Assembly (NCBI RefSeq): GCF_002906575.1
Contig: NZ_CP026309.1
Coordinates: forward strand, 744,001 to 808,000
Length of the DNA stretch: 64,000 nt
Source: Salinigranum rubrum
GTDB taxonomy: Archaea; Halobacteriota; Halobacteria; Halobacteriales; Haloferacaceae
Direction of reading: 5' to 3'
Part shown: piece by piece, positions 33,873 to 41,827 of the stretch
How positions within the stretch are numbered: the stretch's first letter is position 1
How the letters are laid out: every line of letters begins with the position of its first letter
Notes under the pieces: generated by a model
Databases searched by the model: none
What the model saw: the letters and a program-made list of their open reading frames with translations, nothing else
What the model was told of the DNA's origin: nothing
Position numbers and translations under genes: made by a program

Positions 33873-35009
33873 ATGGACGAACGGGAGTACTTCCAGCGGC
33901 TGGAGTCGACCGCCGAGACCCCGTCCGACCTCTTCGAGCACTTCGAGACGCGCACACACGCGGGATGGACGTACCACGCCCTCCCCTCCGCTCACCACGA
34001 CATCGAGCGTGGAACCGTCATTATCCCCGACGCCGACGTCGTCGTCCGCGGGTATCCGAGCGTCCCGCGAGTCCTGGTTCTCGACCCGGGAATCGAGTCC
34101 GTCTTCGGCGAGGAGGCGGTCGCCGTCGAGGAGAAACTCGACGGCTTCAACGTTCGAATCGCCGACCTCCCCGGGGAAGCGAGCGAGTCGCTCGCGTTCA
34201 CCCGTGGGGGGTACGTCTGCCCGTACACGACAGGGCGGGCCCGTGACCGACTCGATCTGTCGGCGTTTTTCGCCGACCACCCCGAGAAGGCCCTCTGTGC
34301 GGAACTCGTCGGCCCCGAGACGCCGTACACGTCCCACGACTACGACGACGTCGACTCCCACGAGTTCCGCGTGTTCGACGTCCGCGACCGCGCGTCCGGT
34401 GACCCGCTCTCGGTCGAGCGTCGACGCGACCTCTGTGCGAGGTACGGCTTCGAGCAACCACGGCTGTTCGGGCGCTACGAGCCGTCTGACGCCGTCGAAG
34501 CCGTCCGTAAGCGCATCGACCGCCTCGACGACGCAGAGCGGGAGGGCGTGGTGCTGAAGTCGACCGACGGCACTGCGATGGTCAAGTACACCACCGAGTC
34601 GCAGCACCACGCCGAACTCGCCTACGCCTTCTCGCTCCCGTTCGACTACGGCCGCGACTTCGTCTTCTCGCGGGTCGTCCGCGAAGCGTTCCAGGCGGCC
34701 GAGTTCGATGACTCGTCCGAGCGCCTCCGCGAACGCGCCCACTCCCTCGGCGAATCGATTCTCCTGCCGATGGTCGAGACCATCGACGACGTCTCGGCGG
34801 GGGAGGCGGTCGGCGAGCGCCAGACGGTCCGGGGGCCGTCCGACGAGGTCGACGCGCTCTTCGACCACCTGCGCGAGCAGTCGCTCACGCTCGACGTCGA
34901 ATCCGACCGACGCGAGAACGGCGAGCGCGTCGTCGAGTTCCTCAAGGTGTCCGAGGCGACCCACGACCGCATCCAGTACTACCTCGGCGGTGGAACGCGC
35001 GACGAGTGA
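33873..35009 (+). CDS. ATP-dependent RNA ligase, Pab1020 (Rnl3) family
   Basis: A 378-aa nucleotidyltransferase. Motif I is EKLDGFNVRI with the AMP-accepting Lys88; motif III/IIIa SHEFRVFDVRDRASG; motif IV EREGVVLKSTDG; motif V MVKYTT. The C-terminal about 120 residues are the helical dimerisation domain of this family. The enzyme adenylates and seals (or circularises) RNA ends. Its usual partner, a PIN-domain protein, is encoded at 10076-10747 in this window rather than next to it. Start about 27 nt after a TATA-like GATTTTTC. Confidence 0.92.
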   Translation: MDEREYFQRLESTAETPSDLFEHFETRTHAGWTYHALPSAHHDIERGTVIIPDADVVVRGYPSVPRVLVLDPGIESVFGEEAVAVEEKLDGFNVRIADLPGEASESLAFTRGGYVCPYTTGRARDRLDLSAFFADHPEKALCAELVGPETPYTSHDYDDVDSHEFRVFDVRDRASGDPLSVERRRDLCARYGFEQPRLFGRYEPSDAVEAVRKRIDRLDDAEREGVVLKSTDGTAMVKYTTESQHHAELAYAFSLPFDYGRDFVFSRVVREAFQAAEFDDSSERLRERAHSLGESILLPMVETIDDVSAGEAVGERQTVRGPSDEVDALFDHLREQSLTLDVESDRRENGERVVEFLKVSEATHDRIQYYLGGGTRDE

Positions 35010-35071
35010 GTCCGTCGGCCGCTCACGCTCGGAGGGGCTCCGTCAGAAGAGGACGGTCGCCGTCTCGGACC

Positions 35072-35554
35072 CTACTCGCCCCGGTCGAACGACTCGATCC
35101 GTGAGTGAAGCTCGTCGATGGTCTCCGCGTCCTCGTCGAGGTTCTGGCGGAGGAGGTCCGCGGCGGCCTCCCGACCGAGGTCCTCGGCGAGGTCGATCAG
35201 GCTCTCGTACGCCGTCTGCTCGTACCGCTCGGTCTTTACCGCGGTGACGAGGTGGTAGTAGTCCATGAGCGACCCCGTCTCGTTCTCCTCGAGGAACTCC
35301 TCCCACTCGGCGAGCAGTCCTTCGATGCCCTCGCACTCTTCCATCTGCGGCGGTTCGCCCGTCTCCTCGAACACCTCGACGAGCCGCTCGACGTGGACGC
35401 CCGTCTCGGTGGCGTGGTCGTCGAAGAACGACGCGAGCTCCTCGTCGTCGGCGTGCTCGGCCATCCGCGTGTAGGCCTCGGTGAGCTCGTGCTCAGCGAA
35501 GTAGATGTTCTCTAGCTCGTGCTCGAACAGACCGCTGACAGTCTCGGCTGACAT
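35072..35554 (-). CDS. DUF892 (YciE/YciF-type) ferritin-like protein
   Basis: A 160-aa four-helix bundle. Helices carry ENIYFAEHELTEAYTRMAEH, ETGVHVERLVEVFEETGEPP, DYYHLVTAVKTERYEQTAYE and LLRQNLDEDAETIDELHSRI, with Glu/His pairs (E..H, E..H) spaced as in ferritin-like di-metal sites. In bacteria and archaea the family is linked to stress. Single-gene unit; the ATG at 35554 is chosen as the family start. Confidence 0.9.
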   Translation of the reverse strand: MSAETVSGLFEHELENIYFAEHELTEAYTRMAEHADDEELASFFDDHATETGVHVERLVEVFEETGEPPQMEECEGIEGLLAEWEEFLEENETGSLMDYYHLVTAVKTERYEQTAYESLIDLAEDLGREAAADLLRQNLDEDAETIDELHSRIESFDRGE

Positions 35555-35753
35555 CGACCGGTCCTTGGACGCTCGGATGAAACGTCTTGAGCTTGCATTC
35601 TCCAGTGATACGATTTCCGACGGCTCACCCGCCGGTGTGCGCGTCAGCCGTTCGAGCGCCCCGTTTCCTCCGTCGGCCGGTCCGCCCAAACCGTCGGCTG
35701 TTCGTCGACCCCTCGGCGACTCCGCGCTCTGCTGTCACAGTCGGCTCCCCCGT

Positions 35754-36707
35754 CTATTCTGCGACGTGCGGCGCCACGTCGGTGACTTGCTCTATCGAGG
35801 TGACGTCGATTTCGGGTTCACCGTCCCGCGGCGGATACCGCTTCACCGGCCCCGTCACGAACGCGTAGCTTCGAGTCGGTCGCTGAACGGTCGTGCCGTC
35901 GGACTCGGCGACGTACCGCTGTCGGAGGAGCGAGAGCACGCGCTGTCCCGACTCGGTCTCCAGCGCGTCGGGGAGGAACAGTTTGAACCGCTGTTCGCGC
36001 GAGCCGTTGCTGGCGACGGCGTGGGCCGCGCCGACGCGCTCTACCTCGGCGATTTCGGTGAACACCGTCGCCTCGCTCCCCGCCCGTTCGCGGAGAGCGT
36101 CGTAGTCCAGTCGGCTGTCGAACACGTCACCCTCGGTCGCTGCCGCGCGGTACCGCTCGACGGCTTCTGCCCTGAGTGCCCACCACGCCGAGAGGCCGTG
36201 ATAGTCGCGCATCTCGGCCCCGTTGACCGCGAACTGGTTCCAGACCCCCCGGTCGTTGGCCTGAGCCTCCCGTTCGGCCTCGCGGTACCGTTCGTGATTG
36301 ACCTGGACCGCCGCGTAGCCGTACTTCGTGAAGTAGGGGCTGTACCCCTCGCGGATCATGTGCTCCTGGAAGTCCTCTCCGTCGACGTACACGTACACGA
36401 GGAGTCGGCCGTAGTTGTCGCGGTACCGGCGAAGACACTCCGCCAGGGACTCGGTCCCGGGGAATTCGAGCGTGACAGTCGACCCACTCGGGACGAACTC
36501 CGTGGCGTGCTCCTTCGCCGCGACCCCCCACGGCGTCTTCGGCTTGCCGCTTCCTCCCCGGGACTCCTCGGTGTCGAGCGCGAGTATCCGGAGGTCGACG
36601 ACGTCCGACTCCGCGTCGCCGGCCTCGGGGAACCGGACCTTGATGGTGTCCCCGTCGACGACCCGTTCCACCCCTACCTCCTGTGTCGTGCCGGTCGGCG
36701 TCGGCAT
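35754..36707 (-). CDS. Thermonuclease (SNase-like) protein with C-terminal extension
   Basis: A 317-aa protein. The staphylococcal-nuclease-like domain covers about 10-150: VERVVDGDTIKVRFP, DLRILALDTEESRGG (Ca/active-site Asp and Glu), RDNYGRLLVYVYVDGEDFQE (active-site Arg) and HMIREGYSPYF. Residues 175-317 are a separate beta-rich domain (AEVERVGAAHAVASNG, RSYAFVTGPVKRYPP), possibly OB-like and nucleic-acid binding. No signal peptide is visible, so a cytoplasmic nuclease is likely. Confidence 0.88.
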   Translation of the reverse strand: MPTPTGTTQEVGVERVVDGDTIKVRFPEAGDAESDVVDLRILALDTEESRGGSGKPKTPWGVAAKEHATEFVPSGSTVTLEFPGTESLAECLRRYRDNYGRLLVYVYVDGEDFQEHMIREGYSPYFTKYGYAAVQVNHERYREAEREAQANDRGVWNQFAVNGAEMRDYHGLSAWWALRAEAVERYRAAATEGDVFDSRLDYDALRERAGSEATVFTEIAEVERVGAAHAVASNGSREQRFKLFLPDALETESGQRVLSLLRQRYVAESDGTTVQRPTRSYAFVTGPVKRYPPRDGEPEIDVTSIEQVTDVAPHVAE

Positions 36708-36850
36708 GTCGAACAGACGATACGATTCGAGTCAATATAAACACATTTTCTGTGCGCTCGGTCTGTCCGTCCGCCGAGAACGATCCAGGAACTGACCACT
36801 GTCAGGTGTTTTTCTGATCCCCGTGGTTCGAGGGCAATGTCTTCTGTGAA

Positions 36851-37225
36851 TCAGACTCGCTCGAGAGCCTCGTCGATATCCAGCGGGACTTCCTCGCCAC
36901 TCACTTCGAACCTTTGGAACCAACTCTCTTCCATTTCTCGTTTGAGCGCCGTTCTGACCTCGGCGTGAGGATTGCTCTCCACGAAGGTTTGGAGCGACTC
37001 GTCACTCTCCCAGGCAGCAACTGCCCAGAACTGCTTCTGGGGTAATTTGGCGCGCAGGGCATAGCCGATCAGCCCACTCGATTCCGCCAGCTGTGCTTCT
37101 ATCTCCCGGGTCCGCCAGAGAACTCTTGGCACTGTCCGGTACCGCAACGGGTGCAGATACCCGACGACCCCCTGGAGCTCTGATTGCGGGTCAGGTTCAA
37201 CGAAGGATTTCCACGCAAAATCCAT
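36851..37225 (-). CDS. Small dimeric alpha/beta-barrel protein (antibiotic-monooxygenase-like)
   Basis: A 124-aa protein with the pattern of ferredoxin-like alpha/beta barrels: YLHPLRYRTVPRVLWRTREI, SGLIGYALRAKLPQKQFWAVAAWESDESLQTFVESNPHAE. The W-A-V-A-A-W-E-S-D core is typical of ABM/DUF3291-like proteins. No catalytic residue can be assigned. It lies just outside the decayed integrase, at the edge of the unusual region that follows. Confidence 0.78.
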   Translation of the reverse strand: MDFAWKSFVEPDPQSELQGVVGYLHPLRYRTVPRVLWRTREIEAQLAESSGLIGYALRAKLPQKQFWAVAAWESDESLQTFVESNPHAEVRTALKREMEESWFQRFEVSGEEVPLDIDEALERV

Positions 37226-37395
37226 GGTGTACGTTACCGTACAACACGATTGGAGGTAATCTTTCCGTCACCGCTGCACGGACGGTGGTGAAGGCTGGTC
37301 CGTCGGGACAACGATAGCTCGTCGGATCAATCGGCGCAGTTACCCTCTGTATCCAGCACGCAGTTGTCGAGGGATGGCTGGTTAGTTCTTAGTTC

Positions 37396-37715
37396 CTACC
37401 GGTGATGGACTCGACGGAGCGCATCAGCCGTCGCTGTCCACGAGATACGGATGTATTTCCGTGCAGTCGCCAGTCGAACCAGCCCATCAGGGCTTGTAGC
37501 GGCACCGGAGCGACGCCTTTGTAGGCGTGGTAGCCGGCGGCAGTCGCTCGCAGACAGTGTGGATAGAGGTGCTCCGGTAGATCGGCCTCGCTCGCGGTAG
37601 CCTGTACTCGTCTGTTGATCGTCGAACGGGAGCGAGGGCAACGCCTCGTGCCGGGTGGCGAAACGCTCGACACATAGCTCCAGTCGAAGCGAGAGGTCGA
37701 ACGGAATGAGCCGAA
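37396..37715 (-). pseudogene. Decayed tyrosine recombinase (integrase) C-terminal part
   Basis: Three frame pieces together spell the C-terminus of a haloarchaeal XerC/D-type integrase: IPFDLSLRLELCVERFATRH, then PRSRSTINRRVQATASEADL and LYPHCLRATAAGYHAYKGVA with the HxxR box and LQALMGWFD, then ATARKYIRISWTATADALRR with the catalytic Tyr. Joining them needs one base removed near 37635 and one added near 37460. The N-terminus is missing. It marks an old integration event at the edge of the peptide and signalling island. Confidence 0.75.
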
Positions 37716-37999
37716 CTGAGGATACGGCCTTCGGATGCCACCGGGATGTGACGGGATCGTCGACAGACGAGTCGCCGTTGTGGGTGGCCTCCTGTGGGGT
37801 TCGTGGCCTCGACTGTTCGGATGGTTCGACTCATCTTCTGGCTTCGTACCTGGTTATGCGTGCTGTTTTGTTGACCGCTGTGGTTGGCGTGGAATATGCG
37901 GCCTTGCTATCGACGGTGGATTGGTAGGGTTTGTCGGCTGTATCCCACCCTTCAGAGCGGGGTTCTAGCCTCGAACTCCCATACCCCAGGTCGTGTCGG
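37716..37999. other. Non-coding or decayed stretch with a TnpB-type end hairpin remnant
   Basis: No convincing gene. Near 37944-37962 CCCACCCTTCAGAGCGGGG followed by TTCTAGCC resembles a mutated 3'-end hairpin of archaeal IS1341-type elements (canonical form: CCC-rich arm, TTCAG loop, GGG-rich arm). Short open frames on both strands lack domains. It fits a scar zone between the integrase remnant and the first secreted-peptide gene. Confidence 0.4.
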
Positions 38000-38374
38000 T
38001 TAGAAGCTGGGTTTGCCTGAGCCACCGCCTCGCCCCACGTAAGCCGCAGTGAAGGCGGTGACGTTGTTGATCGGGAACGCGTTGATTGTGGCATCGTTCC
38101 CTATTCCAGCAAGCGAGTACAGGCTCGGCGGAAGGGTGGGCACATCGTTGCCCTTCCCGTCGAGTGAGGACAGCGTCGGAGGGAGCGGGTCGTTGCCCTT
38201 CCCGTCAAGCGAGTACAGGCTCGGCGGAAGGGTGGGCACATCGTTGCCCTTCCCGTCCATTGGTTCGGCTGCGGCCATTCCGCTGGTTCCAGCTACCGCG
38301 GAGGTCAACATGACCGCGACGAGAAGTACTCTGGTGGCAGTGCGTCCAGCCGTGATGTGGGTCAGTGCTTTCAT
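38000..38374 (-). CDS. Small secreted repeat protein 1 (DGKGND family, undescribed)
   Basis: A 124-aa protein. A Sec-type signal peptide (1-36: RVLLVAVMLTSAVAGTSG then MAAA|EP) is followed by three repeats of about 15-17 residues, each starting DGKGND and continuing with Pro/Leu/Ser-rich sequence (VPTLPPSLYSL, PLPPTLSSL, VPTLPPSLYSL), then a fourth diverged unit IGNDATINAFPINNVTA and a Gly-rich tail. No Cys. Repeats 1 and 3 are identical over 52 bp. It is homologous to the protein at 41828: same signal-peptide register and the GNDATxxAFPIxN motif. The ATG at 38374 is supported by the conserved upstream element exactly 25 nt away. Unknown function; the G-x-G-N-D core faintly resembles RTX Ca-binding loops, but the spacing differs. 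Confidence 0.78.
   Translation of the reverse strand: MKALTHITAGRTATRVLLVAVMLTSAVAGTSGMAAAEPMDGKGNDVPTLPPSLYSLDGKGNDPLPPTLSSLDGKGNDVPTLPPSLYSLAGIGNDATINAFPINNVTAFTAAYVGRGGGSGKPSF
38110..38161. repeat. 52-bp direct repeat, copy 1 (within secreted repeat protein 1)
   Basis: This is identical to 38206-38257, 96 bp away, and encodes the same peptide repeat (part of SL, DGKGNDVPTLPPSLYSL). The unit between is a diverged copy. Perfect identity suggests recent duplication or gene conversion. Confidence 0.9.
38206..38257. repeat. 52-bp direct repeat, copy 2 (within secreted repeat protein 1)
   Basis: Second identical copy of 38110-38161. Recombination between the copies would delete 96 bp, exactly 32 codons, keeping the frame. 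Repeat number could therefore vary between cells or strains. Confidence 0.9.
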
Positions 38375-38399
38375 CACAGTTGGAGGCAAGACGTGGTAT

Positions 38400-38425
38400 T
38401 CGATGAAGTCAGACGCTCAGTATTG
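38400..38425 (-). promoter_or_regulatory. Conserved upstream element of the secreted-peptide genes, copy 1
   Basis: On the minus strand it reads CAATACTGAGCGTCT, then GACT, then TCATCGA, matching the element at 41777-41802 at 22 of 26 positions. It ends exactly 25 nt before the ATG at 38374. Further upstream CTAGAGGTGAGCGC parallels CTAGATAGTAAGCGC before the other gene. It is a shared promoter, operator or leader-RNA element. The rest of 38426-38699 shows no gene. Confidence 0.7.
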
Positions 38426-38699
38426 CAGCGCGTCTCCGGCGCTCACCTCTAGATAATTAGCACGAATCGAGCTGTTCGGCCAGAACCGGGGTCTCGCTTC
38501 GCACGCTCACCCAGCGGCTGATTCGTCGGTGATGAACCAATCCGACCCGTGAGCAGGCAGAACGCGGGAGTTGGTTTCTGGATAGCTGTCACTCACACCT
38601 GTAGTCTCGCCTCGCCAGCACCTACGGTGAGTGCAGCCGGAGGACCGTTTCAACTCGCTTCAGCCACCGTGAGTCGTTCACCGGGTCGTTACCGGTCGG

Positions 38700-39809
38700 T
38701 CACGTGAGAATCGAGACGTCCGTGAACTCGAATCTGGCTCCCGTGTCCGAGTCGGTCGATGTAGCATCGGGTGATACGACCGATACCCACCAGCCATGCT
38801 CCTGTGCGATCCGATCGACGATGGCGAGTCCGAGCCCCCGACTCCCCGGTGTAGTCGTCACGCCGACCCTGAACACACTGTCGCCGACTTCCGACGGGAT
38901 TCCCGGGCCGTCGTCGACGACCGCGAACCCATCTGGAATCGGTTCGACAGCCACGGTCACATCAGGCCCCGCATGCTCCACGGCGTTGCGAAAGAGGTTC
39001 TCGAAGATCTGGCGAAGACGGTCGGCGTCGGCTCGGATCGTCGGTACATCTGGTGAACTGACGAGCGTGGCGTCGGCCGTGTCGACTGTCTCCCACGCGG
39101 ACTCGGTTGCGTCCCCCAGCGCAACCGCGTCGGTCGGGTCGATACCTCCTGCGCTGGCCGAGTTGACATCGCTGACTAGTTGTTCGATCCGATCGAGTGC
39201 GCCCGCGACTTTCTCGAAGTGGACATCCTTGCCGGCCTCCTGTGCTGCTTCGAGGCGGATTCTAGCCACTTCGAGGGGGTTCCGAATGTCGTGGGTCACG
39301 ACGTCCAAGGTTCGTTCGAGGCGGTCTATCCTCGCCACCAGTTCGAGTCGTCCTTGCTCGAGTTCTGGAACGGTAGTGAAGTGGAGATAGCTACCAGTGT
39401 GGTCTGGCCCTGTGTCGATCGCTCGGACGTGGAAGTGACGTCTGTCGCCCGAGAGGACCTGTGCGAGTCGAACCGTCGAGTCGGCTGTCCCGCCGACGGC
39501 ATCGAGGATGTTCCTCACGGTTGTCGTGTCATGCGGGCTGATGTCGTGGGCGTCAGCGTCGTCATCTGTGGTTGAGACGATTCGGCCAGCAACGGTGACC
39601 TGCTCGAGAGGGGTGCCGATGCAGTCGCGGTCGACGTTGAACGTCGATTCGAAGGCGGGGTTCACCATGTGGAGCACGAGCGCATCTGGACGCGAATTCG
39701 GCTCATCTGACCGGGCGGGCCGGTATGACAGAACGGGATCGGGAAACACGTCGAAGAGACCACTCTCCGTCGATCCCTGGTCCGGCCCGGTATCTGGGGC
39801 CGCTGTCAT
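38700..39809 (-). CDS. PAS-domain sensor histidine kinase (cytoplasmic)
   Basis: A 369-aa kinase without membrane helices. The N-terminal PAS-like domain covers about 18-150. H-box DVVTHDIRNPLEVARIRLE (phospho-His near 173), N-box IFENLFRNAVEHAG, G1 AVVDDGPGIPSEVG and G2 GSRGLGLAIVDRIAQEHGWW. Its start overlaps the end of the Bat-type regulator gene by 4 nt, so the two are one transcript on the minus strand. The dimerisation part is short, as in many haloarchaeal kinases. Confidence 0.92.
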   Translation of the reverse strand: MTAAPDTGPDQGSTESGLFDVFPDPVLSYRPARSDEPNSRPDALVLHMVNPAFESTFNVDRDCIGTPLEQVTVAGRIVSTTDDDADAHDISPHDTTTVRNILDAVGGTADSTVRLAQVLSGDRRHFHVRAIDTGPDHTGSYLHFTTVPELEQGRLELVARIDRLERTLDVVTHDIRNPLEVARIRLEAAQEAGKDVHFEKVAGALDRIEQLVSDVNSASAGGIDPTDAVALGDATESAWETVDTADATLVSSPDVPTIRADADRLRQIFENLFRNAVEHAGPDVTVAVEPIPDGFAVVDDGPGIPSEVGDSVFRVGVTTTPGSRGLGLAIVDRIAQEHGWWVSVVSPDATSTDSDTGARFEFTDVSILT

Positions 39810-41428
39810 TGGTCTCCCCCCTGCTCACCTTGCCACTCGTCACGCTCGTCGCGAAGTGGTCGCCCCGGGTCATCGGAGATGAATGCGTCGACCAGCTTCC
39901 ACTGGGCGGCCCGGAGGTGGTAGTGGAGCGTGGGGGAGGAGATCCCAAGTCCCTCGGCGAGTTCCTCGGCCGTGCTGTCACGTGGTGATTTGAAGTAGCC
40001 GCCGTGATACGCCACCCTCAGTGTCGTTTGCTGGCGGTCGGTGAGTCGCTCGTGGAGCGAGCTTCGGAACTCCTGAGCCGTCTCGACGTCCCGCTCTCGT
40101 TCCCGCTTCGCGAGGAGATTCGAGTCGGGAAATCGATCACCGACGGCCTCGACCACTGCGCGGATGTCCTCGTCGGGGGCGAGTTCCGCGACGACCCAGC
40201 CGACGCCCTCAGTGTACGTCACCGTACGGACGGTTGCGCCGTATTCCACCAGGGTCAAGAGTGGTGATTCCTCGGTGATGGTGAGTTCGAGCAGTCCACC
40301 GTCGGTCGCCTCGTCTGCTGTCGTTTCGTGGACGACGCGTGCGTCGACAATCCCAGTCGAGTCTACCACCGTCTCGAGGAGTTTTCCGGGTGGCACTCCC
40401 TCGACGCTGACGAAACAGCGCAACGCGCCTTCAGAGAGCGGGACGACGCCTTCAACCGCGAGCGAGCATGCCAGTCGAGATGACGCCGCCAGCAGAGCGT
40501 CCGCAGAATCGGTCAGGCGGAACCTGAGTTCGACCACCGTGTCCGACAGGAGGAGATTGCGCTGTCGAGCAGCGTTGATGACGAATCCCATCGCGACGCC
40601 CAACGTCTCCAGGCTCTTGCGCTCGCGCTCGGTGAAGGCGTTCGCGCGAGCGGCGTACACGCCAAGGACGCCGTAGGTGGTCGTACCGTATCGAACGGGG
40701 ACCGCGATGGCAGACTGCAGCCCGCGAGCGAACGCGACGCGCCGTATCTGCTCGGGCACTGACTCGTCCTCGACGAGTTGTCGAACGAGTCGCGTCTCAC
40801 CGGTTCGTGTGACGGCTTGTTCCAGGTACTCCGGCCCATCGGACGTTCCACTCTCGTCGACGAGCAACTCGACGACACCTTCGTATTCGCCAGCAGCACT
40901 CCGGTAGATGAGACGGTCGGTCAGCAGGTCGCGCTCCCCGACCCACGTGAACTCGTAGAGATCGCTCGCCGCAAGCCGTTCACAGACGGTCCGTTCGATT
41001 TCCTCACGATTCGTCGCGCCGACCAGTTCGCGGATTATCTCCTGAATGGCCGCGTTGATGCGCGTGAGACGGTCTAATTCCGCCTCGCGGTCGGTAATCG
41101 AGTCCTCCAGGTCTTTGCGAGCAGTGACGTCGTGGAAGACGACCACCATCCCACTATCCACAGGGACCGTCCGAACCTCGAACCATTTCCCGATGTCGGG
41201 GAAATAGTCCTCGAAGTCGATCGCAGCCGGCTCTGAGTCCTCATCAGCGACGGACTCGTGGAACCGCGAGTCGACCGACCGGGGAAAGACATCCCGGACA
41301 TCGAGGCCGGTCAACTCCGAGACCTCACGATGGAGGCTGGCCGCCGCGACGGCGTTCGAACGAGTGACGAGCCAGTCCTCATCGACGACGAACACTCCGT
41401 CTGTCACGTAATCCAGGGTATCGTCCAT
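39806..41428 (-). CDS. PAS-GAF Bat-type transcriptional regulator (HTH_10)
   Basis: A 540-aa protein: PAS domain about 1-110 (VTDGVFVVDEDWLVTRSNAV, VVVFHDVTARKDLEDSI), GAF domain about 125-280 (YRSAAGEYEGVVELLVDESG, SAIAVPVRYGTTTYGVLGVY), bacterio-opsin-activator linker about 290-450, and C-terminal HTH_10 LTDRQQTTLRVAYHGGYFKS then TAEELAEGLGISSPTLHYHL. A one-component sensor and DNA-binding protein, coupled to the kinase downstream. It diverges from the second secreted-peptide gene, which it could control. Confidence 0.93.
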   Translation of the reverse strand: MDDTLDYVTDGVFVVDEDWLVTRSNAVAAASLHREVSELTGLDVRDVFPRSVDSRFHESVADEDSEPAAIDFEDYFPDIGKWFEVRTVPVDSGMVVVFHDVTARKDLEDSITDREAELDRLTRINAAIQEIIRELVGATNREEIERTVCERLAASDLYEFTWVGERDLLTDRLIYRSAAGEYEGVVELLVDESGTSDGPEYLEQAVTRTGETRLVRQLVEDESVPEQIRRVAFARGLQSAIAVPVRYGTTTYGVLGVYAARANAFTERERKSLETLGVAMGFVINAARQRNLLLSDTVVELRFRLTDSADALLAASSRLACSLAVEGVVPLSEGALRCFVSVEGVPPGKLLETVVDSTGIVDARVVHETTADEATDGGLLELTITEESPLLTLVEYGATVRTVTYTEGVGWVVAELAPDEDIRAVVEAVGDRFPDSNLLAKRERERDVETAQEFRSSLHERLTDRQQTTLRVAYHGGYFKSPRDSTAEELAEGLGISSPTLHYHLRAAQWKLVDAFISDDPGRPLRDERDEWQGEQGGDQ

Positions 41429-41776
41429 AGTATCGTGTTAGACGGTACCAGTAGTCAAGATTCGGACTGGCCTGACAGAGTGTACTCGTGTGGTCTGTCA
41501 TTCAGACGGGTTCTCTATGTCGAAGATGACGCCGCCGTCACCTGCGGGGAGGAGCCAGTTCGATGGTCGGTCTGGCCCCGGTCGGCTGGGGGCTGTGTGT
41601 GGTGGGTTGGAATCGGCCATGATCACCGGCCCTGTCCCTATTGGAAGGCACGTGTCTCAGTGGGACACCGGTATTCGGTTGTCGATCCTTGCGTCGTACC
41701 ATGCCCGCGAGGTATTGAAGCTCTGCAGTGGCGGCTCTCCTCTAGATAGTAAGCGCTCTGAGGAGAGAGACGTTCT
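41429..41776. other. Divergent intergenic region, no gene seen
   Basis: It separates the Bat-type regulator from the second secreted-peptide gene. Short frames present lack domains. CTCTAGATAGTAAGCGC near 41741-41757 and the perfect 12-nt palindrome CTCAGTACTGAG (41775-41786, running into the conserved element) are the only signals I see. Confidence 0.4.
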
Positions 41777-41802
41777 CAGTACTGAGCGTCTATCCTCATC
41801 GA
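41777..41802 (+). promoter_or_regulatory. Conserved upstream element of the secreted-peptide genes, copy 2
   Basis: CAGTACTGAGCGTCT, then ATCC, then TCATCGA, matching 38400-38425 (minus) at 22 of 26 positions and likewise ending exactly 25 nt before its ATG (41828). Both leaders end with TGTG directly before ATG. Conservation outside the coding part indicates function. Confidence 0.7.
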
Positions 41803-41827
41803 TGCCTCCGTCCGAGCGGTAAGTGTG

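Noticed and set aside
38110-38257. CRISPR-like array
   Set aside because: Only two identical 52-bp units plus one diverged unit, in frame within a coding sequence, without unique spacers or cas genes.
38000-38374. RTX calcium-binding toxin repeats
   Set aside because: DGKGND resembles the GGxGxD core, but the period is 15-17 residues instead of 9, with Pro-rich spacers and no type I secretion genes.
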